Below are positions 1 through 8,501 of a stretch of DNA of 64,000 bases, piece after piece; within the stretch, counting starts at the first letter, position 1, and each line of letters starts with the position of its first letter. Below the pieces are notes generated by a model. The model worked only from the letters and a program-made list of their open reading frames with translations. It searched no databases and was not told the DNA's origin. The DNA is from Coneutiohabitans sp964457925 (GTDB lineage: Bacteria > Zhuqueibacterota > Zhuqueibacteria > Zhuqueibacterales > Zhuqueibacteraceae): NCBI GenBank assembly GCA_964457925.1, contig CAYWGH010000007.1, positions 1-64,000 on the forward strand, in the 5' to 3' direction. A program made the position numbers and the translations under genes.

Positions 1-121
1 GCATCGCCGTCACCACCATCAACACAACCAGCGTGAAGCTGATGCCAAAGAGGCTGATGAAGGTGAAGAATTTCCGCCGCAACAGAACTTTTATGGCGAT
101 TTTTAAATAGTTTTTAAGCAT
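1..121 (-). CDS. ABC transporter permease, N-terminal fragment (MacB/FtsX type)
   Basis: Only the first 40 codons lie in the window; the gene continues beyond the left edge. The start MLKNYLKIAIKVLLRRKF is basic and amphipathic and is followed by a hydrophobic segment (about residues 18-40). This is how MacB/FtsX-family permeases begin before their first membrane helix. A Shine-Dalgarno GGAGA sits a few bases before the ATG. It follows the ATPase gene (254-919) and the membrane-fusion gene (993-2243) on the same strand, the usual exporter order. The family assignment rests on context and the N-terminus; the substrate is unknown. Confidence 0.7.
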   Translation of the reverse strand, partial: MLKNYLKIAIKVLLRRKFFTFISLFGISFTLVVLMVVTAM

Positions 122-253
122 GGATTCTCCATGTTTGCGAATATTGTTTGCGGGGGCCCTTGATTTGAGAAGTCGGATTGCAAAATTTTTTAGAGAGAGC
201 TATGAAGCATGAATCAGCCCAGGCTTTCGGCAATCCCCAATCCACCATTGACA

Positions 254-919
<666 letters not shown>

Positions 920-992
920 GTTGTCTCCGAAATGCGTTGAGCTTCAATGCCTCAGATGTGAACGTTCGCTGGAAAATTCGACGGGGAATTCT

Positions 993-2243
993 TTATCTTC
1001 GAATTTTTACTTCCTTCATGTGAATAAAGTCTCTCATATCCGAAATTATCACCTCCTCGCCTTCTTGCAAGCCTGCCAGCACTTCAAAATAATCGAAGCC
1101 AACCAGCCCGATGCGCACCGGCGTGCGAACCGCTGCGCCGCCCCGTATCACAAAAACCTCGTGTTCGCCTTCGCCGGTCACGAACGGGCCGCGTTTCACG
1201 CGCAGCGTTTTTTCTTTGGCTGCGGTGACCACGTAAACGTCGACGCGCAGATTTGCGCGCAAACGTGGACTGGTCTTGTCTTTCAGCGCGACGAGAAAAG
1301 TGACGATGCCGTTTTGAATTGCCGGCAGCACGCTGGCAATCGTGCCGGCAAGATTGGTTTCATCATCGATTTTCACGTTGACCGGCAAACCGGCAGCGAG
1401 CCGGGAAGCATGTACATCCGAAACCGTGGCCTCCACGCGAAAGGCGTTCAAGTCCGCGATTTTCGCCAGCATTTCGCCCTTGCCAATCGTGACGCCTTCT
1501 TGCGGCACGACCCAGGTGAGCACGCCATCGCGATCGGCTTTCGTCGTCGCCAATTCAAGCTGGCGCGCAGCCTCGTCGCGCTCGCCGCGCGTAATTTTGG
1601 TTTCGAGCGTCACGCCTTCCAACTGGTTTTGCAGCGATTGTTGCGTATTCGCGATTGAGCTTTCGAGTTGTGCAAACTCGAGATAAGCGATTTCTAATTC
1701 GAGCTTACTTTGCCGGACCTGCTCTTTGCTGCTGCCGCCAATTTGAAACAGCTTTTCTTCCTGTTCGACTTTGGTTTGTAGATAATCAATGCGCAGTTTT
1801 TTGATTTGGAGTCCGCTGCGCAAATCGTTCAGCGTCTTCTCAAGATCGATTTTAAGCTGGGCCTGACGATTTTCCTTGAGGGCAAGCTGTTCGTTAAGCC
1901 TGGCCAGCGCAAGCTTCGCTTCGCTGACATCAAGTTCGAGGATGGGTTCGCCGGTTTGAATCGTCGTGCCGGCCGTGCGCAGAATACGCAGCACGCGCGT
2001 GTCTAAAGGGCTTGAAATGACTTGTTCAAACTCCGGCACTACTGTGCCCGCTGCCGTGATGGTTGCCGCCATTGGGCCGATCTCGACTTTCGCCGTGCGA
2101 ATGCGATTCTTGCTTATGGAGGGTGAGATCCACCCGGGAATCCAAAACAAGAGCGCTGACACAGCCGCGACAATCACCCCGAGACGAACGTATCGCTTTG
2201 TGAGTTGTTCTTTCAAGAAAGCCGGATCAAGTGGCCGATCCAC
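993..2243 (-). CDS. Membrane-fusion protein of an ABC exporter (HlyD/MacA-like)
   Basis: Periplasmic adaptor linking an inner-membrane ABC exporter to the outer membrane. It has a short cytoplasmic tail, one membrane helix (about residues 20-38), a first half-lipoyl/beta-barrel segment, a long coiled-coil hairpin (about 105-235), a second lipoyl half with the stretch VVPQEGVTIGKGE, and C-terminal beta domains. Translation appears to start at GTG: an AGGAG lies 8 bases upstream and no in-frame ATG fits better. It is first in the exporter operon, ahead of the ATPase and permease. The fold is clear; the substrate is not. Confidence 0.87.
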   Translation of the reverse strand: MDRPLDPAFLKEQLTKRYVRLGVIVAAVSALLFWIPGWISPSISKNRIRTAKVEIGPMAATITAAGTVVPEFEQVISSPLDTRVLRILRTAGTTIQTGEPILELDVSEAKLALARLNEQLALKENRQAQLKIDLEKTLNDLRSGLQIKKLRIDYLQTKVEQEEKLFQIGGSSKEQVRQSKLELEIAYLEFAQLESSIANTQQSLQNQLEGVTLETKITRGERDEAARQLELATTKADRDGVLTWVVPQEGVTIGKGEMLAKIADLNAFRVEATVSDVHASRLAAGLPVNVKIDDETNLAGTIASVLPAIQNGIVTFLVALKDKTSPRLRANLRVDVYVVTAAKEKTLRVKRGPFVTGEGEHEVFVIRGGAAVRTPVRIGLVGFDYFEVLAGLQEGEEVIISDMRDFIHMKEVKIRR

Positions 2244-2599
2244 GCTGCAATCTCCTGAAACATGATGAAGTCAAGTTTTGGTTATCGAGCACGAGCTGTA
2301 AAATGAACAGCGCTTGCGTCAACATTTGCGCGCGACAACTGCAAGTGGTATGCCGTCTTGTAAAAACTTGATTAGAATAATATTAGCGGGATATGTCGAA
2401 TCCGAAAGATGTTCGACTTCGAACGGTGGGTGTTCAGAATCGTGGGCAGAGGTATTGCGCGAGGTAAGTTAACTATGTCAAATTCACCGCGGAGATGCAG
2501 CGTTCGCTGAGAATTCACGCAATCTTACTCTGCGAACTCCGCGCCTCTGTGATGGTTTTTGGAATGTGACATAGTCAAATTAAAACTTATGTGGAAATG
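2244..2599. other. Intergenic region with an inverted-repeat element
   Basis: 356 bases without a convincing gene, between the exporter operon and the glycine-zipper gene. The first half should hold the promoter and leader of the GTG-initiated membrane-fusion gene; I see no strong sigma-70 pair. The second half contains the inverted-repeat element described separately (2470-2577). Confidence 0.6.
2470..2577. repeat. Inverted-repeat element, about 108 bases
   Basis: The ends are imperfect terminal inverted repeats, TAACTATGTCAAATTC (2470-2485) against GAATGTGACATAGTCA (2562-2577), matching at 14 of 16 positions. Inside are further arms of opposite orientation: ACCGCGGAGATGCAG on the left, CTCTGCGAACTCCGCG on the right. 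The inner words resemble the dispersed CACGGAGGCACGGAG-type intergenic repeats common in environmental bacterial genomes. There is no coding capacity. It may be a MITE- or REP-like element, or act as a transcript-end structure after the 2600-3100 gene. Confidence 0.6.
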
Positions 2600-3100
2600 C
2601 TATTTTTGCTTTGCTAGAATCAGCCGAATGATTTCTTTTCTTTGCTGGAATTGAAGGGAGGAAAGAGAATAAAAGTCATCTTTACCGGCAGACGCGCCAA
2701 TGGCGCTGCCGAGCAATAAGCCGCCCAGTCCACCGACCACTCCGCCGGCCAACGCATTGGCGCCCGGTCCAAAATCGAGTACGATAAAAGAATCGGGAGA
2801 AGGTTGGGGTTTATCGTAAGTCGCCCAGCCGATGAGTGCGCCCGCCGCAGCCCCGGTCAAGAATCCGATGCCGGCGCCTTTGAGAAATTGCGATTTCTTG
2901 AAGTTGCGCATCTCAACAAGAGAAGCAACGGGAATCGAATTGGTGGAAGCGTCTTGAGAGATAATGAGGGAATCGCCGGCAAGCTTTTTCAATGAAACAC
3001 CGGAGAGCGTATCGCCATTCGCCAGTGTGAGACGCCAATTTTGAGGAAATATTGATGACGCTGAAAAAAGAATGGCTATCCAGACGAGTTTGAATTTCAT
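2600..3100 (-). CDS. Secreted protein with glycine-zipper helices, function unknown
   Basis: 166 residues. The chosen ATG has GAGG just upstream and begins a clear signal peptide (residues 1-19, MKFKLVWIAILFSAS). A longer frame starts 57 bases earlier but would bury the signal. The middle (about 20-65) is a small beta-rich segment with the pattern NGDTLSGVSLKKLAGDSL. Two Gly/Ala-rich hydrophobic helices follow (about 75-92 and 115-138), typical of glycine-zipper proteins that insert in or associate with membranes. The C-terminus is charged. It is not clearly tied to either neighbouring operon. No specific family is recognised. Confidence 0.65.
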   Translation of the reverse strand: MKFKLVWIAILFSASSIFPQNWRLTLANGDTLSGVSLKKLAGDSLIISQDASTNSIPVASLVEMRNFKKSQFLKGAGIGFLTGAAAGALIGWATYDKPQPSPDSFIVLDFGPGANALAGGVVGGLGGLLLGSAIGASAGKDDFYSLSSLQFQQRKEIIRLILAKQK

Positions 3101-3183
3101 AATAACCTCGTCACGATGAAGTCGGCTTGGGCAAAAGATGAGTATTGCGAAATTCATTGCCCAAGCCGAACGTCAAACAATTT

Positions 3184-4416
3184 CTACGACAACGACTCAA
3201 TGCGCTCCAGCGCCTCGCGCGCCGCGGCCAGGCCAATCTCCGGATTCAGATCCAAATCTTTCTCGGAAAGCAGCATGTACTTAACTGTTTTGTCCTCACC
3301 GCCGGAGAATGCTGTTACGATATCTGCCAGCATCGTGTAAGCCCCGCGCGTTTGATACACACCTTCGACTACCTGCCCCAGCGTGGAATAGTTGCGCGCT
3401 GCGAATTTCGAACAATTGATCGCGCGATCATTGTGATTGATATAGCCTTCGCCGACAATCACCTGGCAGCCCTCCGACCAGTTGCCCACTGCGGTTTCAC
3501 CCTCGCCGCCCCAATGCACGTTAATCGAGTTATTGCGTTCGAGCGGGCGTGAAAAATCCGCGTCGGTCAACATCATATCCTGTGAACGCACCACCAATAC
3601 GCCCGAGTTCATGGGTTTAAGGCCGTGATAAACACGGTCCAAATCCGAGAGTTTGTGCCAACCAAAGCGATAGATATGCTGCCCCAGCGTTAAAAACGGC
3701 GGGCCGGCGGGATGCTGTGAATATCCCGGCTCCGTCGAACCATAAAACTTGAAGGTCAGGCCGTTGATCAACAAGACAAACACATCATCAAACTCACGCA
3801 CACCGGGACGGGCTTCATGCCGGCGTATGCCGATCATGTGAATTTTGTTTGGATCGAAGTCCCAATCTGCAACTTTCACCGTGTCTGAAGCCTGGGCGAA
3901 TTGATTGACTTTGCGCAACATGGGATTGGGATTCACCAGATATTTCTGTTTGACGAGACCAAGTAAATTCATCCATTTGCTGAACTCGCGGCTTGGGTTT
4001 GTGCTCGAAAACGCCATCCAGTCCGCTTTCTTGTTGGCGGTTTGCCAGCGTTTGATATGTTGAAACGAGTTCGGGCCGAGTTTGCCGTCCGGAAAGCCGA
4101 TGCTGTTGTCGTTCTCCACCGTGCGAACATATTCCTGAAAAAGGCGTATCGAGGCAGCGGTACGATATCCGCAAATGCCGTCGATTTTACCCAGCGGAAA
4201 GAAACCTGCGCCTTTGAGAAAATGTTGCACCTCCGCGACTTTCATGGCGTTGCCGGTCGCTTTCTCGAACGCAACCCAGTGATTGTCCCGATCCCCCCGC
4301 AGTTTGTTCTGATTTTTCCATTCCTGCTCAACACCCGTTACGCGATGAGCGTAATCCAGGTATTCTTCCAGAGCTGAAGCTTGCACCTCGGGATCGTATG
4401 CTCCTAATGAGATCAT
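3184..4416 (-). CDS. Peptidoglycan-binding protein with L,D-transpeptidase-like C-terminal domain
   Basis: 410 residues with no evident signal peptide. Residues about 58-125 look like a peptidoglycan-binding domain of the PG_binding_1 type (GKIDGICGYRTAASIRLFQ). The C-terminal half has H301 and the triad SEGC (314-317), with H to SxGC spacing like the HX(14-17)S/T-x-GC motif of YkuD L,D-transpeptidases; catalysis by Cys317 is inference. AGGAGG lies shortly before the ATG. It is last in a three-gene set with 4541-5266 and 5259-5498. The missing export signal is odd for a wall enzyme and recalls phage-type lysins or a non-classical export route. Confidence 0.6.
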   Translation of the reverse strand: MISLGAYDPEVQASALEEYLDYAHRVTGVEQEWKNQNKLRGDRDNHWVAFEKATGNAMKVAEVQHFLKGAGFFPLGKIDGICGYRTAASIRLFQEYVRTVENDNSIGFPDGKLGPNSFQHIKRWQTANKKADWMAFSSTNPSREFSKWMNLLGLVKQKYLVNPNPMLRKVNQFAQASDTVKVADWDFDPNKIHMIGIRRHEARPGVREFDDVFVLLINGLTFKFYGSTEPGYSQHPAGPPFLTLGQHIYRFGWHKLSDLDRVYHGLKPMNSGVLVVRSQDMMLTDADFSRPLERNNSINVHWGGEGETAVGNWSEGCQVIVGEGYINHNDRAINCSKFAARNYSTLGQVVEGVYQTRGAYTMLADIVTAFSGGEDKTVKYMLLSEKDLDLNPEIGLAAAREALERIESLS

Positions 4417-4540
4417 GGTGATGCCTCCTGATTTGTTTTATCACGGCTGGCTGCCGATTTTTCATTTGGATTGTTGATCGGGAAGCGATGGCACGGCCAT
4501 CGCATTAAATTACATTTTTATATCAGGACAGCCATCTGAC

Positions 4541-5266
4541 CTATTTTCCCACCATGTAACCCAGGCCAAATCCCGCTGCCGCGCCGGCAACACCACCAAC
4601 AGTCACTTTAAACCACCGACTTGCGACTTCTTTGCGATATTTCTTGTCGAGCGCCTGATACTCGTTCCACAAATTATCATAGGTTGTGCGAATGCTGTCG
4701 GCCTTCATCGTCAACAGTCTCACTTCCTCATCTTTAAGCGCCATCGAACTGTTGTAGCTCGCAATGGTGCTGTCTTTGAGCACGATTTCCCTGCCACGTT
4801 TATCATTTTCCGCTTTTATTTCCGCAACTTCCGCGCCGAAGAAGCGCGGCGCTAACAAGCCGTGCACGCCATCCGAGCGCTGTGCATCCCAAAACTGGCC
4901 GGCCCAATGCGGAAAAGCACGGTCTAACTCGCCTGTGACTTCCTTCGCTTCCCACAACTTGTCCAGACGCGCCAGGGTTTTCGCGTGTTCACGCTGCAAA
5001 TTTTCGAGTTTGAGTTGAATCTCTTCTCGCTCCGCGGCAAGCAGCGCCTCGCGTGCGCGCACCTCGTTCAGCACCACGTCGATACTATCGACATAGCGCC
5101 GCATCGAGGCATCCCGGCGCTCCAGTTCTTCCATTTTATCTTTCTGGGCCGCCAGCTTGGCGCGGGTATCTTTTAGAGAAGACCAGATGCTCCATCCCAC
5201 CGCAACGCCGACAATCAGCAATACGCCGGTAATGATCCACGAGAAAATGCCTTTGTTATCAGCCAT
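4541..5266 (-). CDS. Single-pass membrane protein with long coiled coils
   Basis: 241 residues. An N-terminal membrane helix (about 8-28) is followed by charged heptad-rich coiled coils (about 32-110 and 148-215). Between them is a Trp/Phe-rich segment (FPHWAGQFWDAQ), and the end is a Gly/Ala-rich hydrophobic helix (about 220-240, GGVAGAAAGFGLGYMVGK). Both ends could therefore insert in membranes, with the coiled coil spanning between. GAGGTGA lies just before the ATG, and the start overlaps the stop of the upstream 79-residue gene by 8 bases, implying co-translation. No family is recognised; the shape resembles spanin- or tether-like proteins, but that is only architecture. Confidence 0.6.
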   Translation of the reverse strand: MADNKGIFSWIITGVLLIVGVAVGWSIWSSLKDTRAKLAAQKDKMEELERRDASMRRYVDSIDVVLNEVRAREALLAAEREEIQLKLENLQREHAKTLARLDKLWEAKEVTGELDRAFPHWAGQFWDAQRSDGVHGLLAPRFFGAEVAEIKAENDKRGREIVLKDSTIASYNSSMALKDEEVRLLTMKADSIRTTYDNLWNEYQALDKKYRKEVASRWFKVTVGGVAGAAAGFGLGYMVGK

Positions 5267-5498
5267 GTTTCACCTCAAGGCGATTGCCGTTTTTGAGAAT
5301 GCCCAATTTTTGCGCGAATTCCTCCACCACGGCTTCCTCTCCCGAAAGCAAGCGATACGAAATGGCAAAGCCCTCCGGCACAGCGTCGAACAGCTCGATC
5401 TCGGTTTGTCGCGTCTCGACTTCCAGCAGGAGCTGGCGAATCACCCACTTGGCGCCGCGCGCCAGCTTGGCGGTTTCCGTACGATTGTGTTCCGACAT
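5259..5498 (-). CDS. Small protein of unknown function, first of a three-gene cassette
   Basis: 79 residues. The start at 5498 (MSEHNRTETAKLARGAKW) was chosen because AGAGGCAG precedes it; a longer frame to 5585 has no comparable site. The sequence is an amphipathic helix followed by an acidic segment (EVETRQTEIELFDAVPEG) and a second helix, without a signal or membrane segment, so it is probably cytoplasmic. It overlaps the coiled-coil membrane protein gene by 8 bases. No known domain is recognised. Its conserved-looking operon position suggests it works with the two downstream proteins. Confidence 0.5.
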   Translation of the reverse strand: MSEHNRTETAKLARGAKWVIRQLLLEVETRQTEIELFDAVPEGFAISYRLLSGEEAVVEEFAQKLGILKNGNRLEVKHG

Positions 5499-6024
5499 AG
5501 ATCTGCCTCTTTGGTTTGCATGAAATGGCTGCTGCCCGTCGTCATGATTTACAGATAACATGGCATTTCTAAGGGTTATTATCAATGAGAAAATTTTTGG
5601 CGCGTGTGTTTCTCAAAGCCATCCTCCGGCGGCTCAAACGCAAAATTCCCCCTCTCAATCTCGCGGCGAAACCAGGTTTGGGGGTCGGGCTATCTTCAAA
5701 GACACGGATCGAAAGCTAAAATCTCAGAAAGTGGCTGATTAAAAAACATTACCGAACTTGAATGTCAAACTCATCCGCAAGATTTTCGGCGGCAGTTCGA
5801 CGTCATGTGGCAGAAAACTGAAATGAAAGGGAAATTGGCCTGAGCTTCTTAGAATTAAATTCACCATCAGGACTCTAACTCGCACAGGCCTTGGGGGCAG
5901 GAAATGCGATATGCACAATTTCAAAATAGAACGCGCGTATATGGCGGTTTGCAGGCAAATGCCCGTGCACGAAAATCATGCCATGGCTTTTGCGCGTCCG
6001 GCCAGCTCTGTGCATGAAGAAAAA
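5499..6024. other. Intergenic region, 526 bases, possible relics
   Basis: No convincing gene. A plus-strand frame at 5585-5719 (44 residues, strongly basic, AAGGG upstream) and a minus-strand frame ending at 5739 with an outer-membrane-protein-like C-terminus are discussed as findings. The rest, up to the end of the anchored hydrolase gene, shows nothing I can name. The promoter for the 5498 cassette should lie here, but no clear -35/-10 pair stands out. Confidence 0.5.
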
Positions 6025-8181
6025 TTACGGGCTGGTATGATTTGAAGCCGGTGTATTGCCTTGATAAACCAGCTTAACGGCATCGGCAATCACCGGGCCA
6101 TTGGCCTTGTTGGAGATGATTATGCTTGCCTCTGTGCCACGCTGGAACGAATAACGGCCAAGCGAATTCCACCGACCGGAATTGCGGCTTTGATCAACTC
6201 TGATCATTTTTTCACCGTTGGCGTGACGGATGAGATAAGGCACGTTCTCGCCCTCACGTGCGGAGCCCTGCGATTGACCATATTGCCCGTGCCATTCAAA
6301 AACTTCATATTCACCAGATACGCCGATCGTCGGACGATAAATCGCTCGCGCCTCTCCGTTGCCGGGCGAGACGGTGCGGAAGCCATACAAGTTTTGCCAG
6401 GGTGCGCAACGCAAGGTGTAGTAATCGAATCCGTCCTCACATTGTTGTTGCCAAGCGCCGATGAACTCCGTGTCGCGGTTGCCGGCGCTGGTGCTGCCGG
6501 GGCAATCATCCAGAATAATGTCGGTCACCACCGTCCGCGGGGCGCGAGTGAGCAAGATGGCGTCTCCGATAATCATCATCACCTCGCCTGCGGCCAGAAA
6601 CTCGTGCCCTTTGAGTTGAATTTCGGTAAAAACTTGGCCATTATTGAACCCCGGGTCCTGCCCGCCTTGAAAACGATAGTAAGGTCCCTTGTAACCGTTG
6701 AGAGATTGCAGATCGCCATCTGTCACCTTCACCAAACCGCCCGAAACGTTGACGATGATTGCGCCCTCATCAAAAAAGCGGACCCAGGTGTGATCGCGCA
6801 GGCGTTCGACTTCACTAGTGGGATGGCCGATCTTGACACTAAGCTCATCGTAGTATTGATTGTAATAATGCTCGCCCGATTCGAGATCCTCATACTCAAA
6901 ATACCAATCGAAGCACATCGCAATGCCGAGTAAAAAGCGCGCATGCTGGAAATAATTTTTTGAGGGGTGCGGCCGTTTGGGATCGCGGCCTTCGGGATTG
7001 CCATTGAGCAGCGACACCAGCGGCTTGTGACTGCGATCCATGAGCGTGCGATACGTGGTGAAATACCAATTCTGGTCGAACACGCCGCTGGTATGTTCCG
7101 ACACCATGCCATTCGTTTCTTCCCAGCCAAAGCCATGCGCGGTTCCGGAATTCAAAAGTATGATCTGATCCGGCCCCAGGCGTTCACGCAATTTTCTGAG
7201 AAAGGCGTCGATGCCGGCCTGCCAATGCTGAATCACCCAGGTTTTTCCTTTTCCAGGCTCGTTCAAATCATTTTGACCGTTGCGATCGAGATCGATGTCC
7301 GGGATGTCCCGGCCCGGCCCGAGTTGATACGTGAAATGTTCCCGGCCATAAATTCCGTCGGTTGCCACGCCATCAAAAATTTTGTGGTCAATCTCCCTCG
7401 TCAAGAAGTCAAGCAAAAAATCCGTGTAACGCTTGCCGTTGACGGGCGGGCAAAGATCGGAAAAATCTGAGAACCAGGAATCCTCGCCGTAAAGCGGGAT
7501 GCGCTTACGCTGCGAATCCACCGCATGCCAGGCGTCTTGAAAGCCTGCAATCTCGTGGCCTTTATTCCAATCTTTGGCAGGAAGCAGCAAAACGTTGGGA
7601 TTGAGTTTCTTGATACGCCGTCCCCAATCCGGGTCGTAATTACGCGTCATGACGAGGTCAAATTTTGCATACCATTCATCCGGCGCGCCGCCCCACTGAA
7701 AGATTGCCGTGCGAGGGTAGGGATGATTTTTGAAATTGCCTGTCGCTGATGAAGAATGGTTGCGGCCGTGGCGCGCTGCAATTTCCATCACCATCAAAAT
7801 CTCGTCAATTTCTTTGTAGGTTAGCTGGCGATCTTGCATGTGGGTTACAATCGTGGAAGCCAGCTTTTGCAAATCATACTTCGTCACCTCGTTACGCGAG
7901 GCCGCGTTGACAAAGGCGTCGAGCGTGGTGATGAATTTCTCTTTGTTGTTGGTGACATAGCCATCGGGGAAGTAGCGAAAAAGCTCGTACAACAAATCAC
8001 CGGCAACCCAGGTGATAGCCGTTTGCAGATATTTCTCTCGGTTGAGCCAGAGATAAGCAGAGAGACTGCCGGCGAAAGTGATCGTAATGAGTATACCCGC
8101 CAATAGGCCGCGCCAAAACATACGGCGTTTGGCGAGATTGACTTCCAACGCCAGAAGTTTTTGATACTTGTTTTCGTCCAT
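6025..8181 (-). CDS. Membrane-anchored putative glycoside hydrolase with golvesin-like C-terminal domain
   Basis: 718 residues from the chosen ATG at 8181 (GGGA upstream); an upstream extension to 8367 is judged non-coding. A cytoplasmic tail (1-20) and membrane helix (about 23-46) are followed by a helical spacer (50-145). Next comes a TIM-barrel-like domain (about 152-500) resembling the putative glycosyl hydrolase family GHL15, then beta-rich segments and a golvesin/xanthan-lyase-type C-terminal domain (about 610-710; EYEVFEWHGQYGQS, IADAVKLVY). D297-D305 (DLDRNGQND) matches an EF-hand/dockerin-type calcium loop. A close paralogue lies at 17200-19011. The role is probably cleavage or binding of the locus polysaccharide at the cell surface; catalytic residues are not assigned. 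Confidence 0.7.
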   Translation of the reverse strand: MDENKYQKLLALEVNLAKRRMFWRGLLAGILITITFAGSLSAYLWLNREKYLQTAITWVAGDLLYELFRYFPDGYVTNNKEKFITTLDAFVNAASRNEVTKYDLQKLASTIVTHMQDRQLTYKEIDEILMVMEIAARHGRNHSSSATGNFKNHPYPRTAIFQWGGAPDEWYAKFDLVMTRNYDPDWGRRIKKLNPNVLLLPAKDWNKGHEIAGFQDAWHAVDSQRKRIPLYGEDSWFSDFSDLCPPVNGKRYTDFLLDFLTREIDHKIFDGVATDGIYGREHFTYQLGPGRDIPDIDLDRNGQNDLNEPGKGKTWVIQHWQAGIDAFLRKLRERLGPDQIILLNSGTAHGFGWEETNGMVSEHTSGVFDQNWYFTTYRTLMDRSHKPLVSLLNGNPEGRDPKRPHPSKNYFQHARFLLGIAMCFDWYFEYEDLESGEHYYNQYYDELSVKIGHPTSEVERLRDHTWVRFFDEGAIIVNVSGGLVKVTDGDLQSLNGYKGPYYRFQGGQDPGFNNGQVFTEIQLKGHEFLAAGEVMMIIGDAILLTRAPRTVVTDIILDDCPGSTSAGNRDTEFIGAWQQQCEDGFDYYTLRCAPWQNLYGFRTVSPGNGEARAIYRPTIGVSGEYEVFEWHGQYGQSQGSAREGENVPYLIRHANGEKMIRVDQSRNSGRWNSLGRYSFQRGTEASIIISNKANGPVIADAVKLVYQGNTPASNHTSP

Positions 8182-8501
8182 TTTTCCCAACGGCGATAAA
8201 TTCGAAGATTGATTCCACAGCGTGTCAGTAAAAGACAAGATTATGAAGGCAAGAATAGCGGATATGGGCAGGGATTTCGTTATGATTTCGCGTGAGGGTG
8301 CGATTAAAACGAAACGTACGACCAATGAAGGAATAGCTCTGCAAGAATTTTGCCGGGCGCCCGGCAATACCGCCGAAGCGGCTAATGGTGCTTCTTAAGA
8401 CGCTTCATCCGGACGCCTGAAGTATAAATCCCGTTTGCAAATCCTGCGCAAATTTTCCCTTGCGAATCCGCCTGACTCGCAGCTTCCATGTGCGAACCGT
8501 T
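8182..8501. other. Intergenic region with palindrome and weak promoter-like hexamer
   Basis: 320 bases between a GT4 gene and the anchored hydrolase gene. It holds an 18-base perfect palindrome (8350-8367) beside a short CCGC/GCGG hairpin. On the minus strand there is a TATACT hexamer (8421-8426) preceded at 19 bases by TTGCGC (8446-8451). This could be an internal terminator and promoter for the hydrolase gene, but the spacing is not ideal. Confidence 0.35.
8350..8367. repeat. Perfect GC-rich palindrome
   Basis: TTGCCGGGCGCCCGGCAA reads the same on both strands. In the minus-strand transcript it could fold to a stem after the GT4 gene, but it is followed by AAAATTCTT rather than a T run, so terminator function is uncertain. 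Confidence 0.5.

Noticed and set aside
8181..8367. N-terminal 62-residue extension of the anchored hydrolase
   Set aside because: It would add a second hydrophobic stretch with no ribosome-binding site, and the first start that gives a normal tail plus anchor is at 8181.
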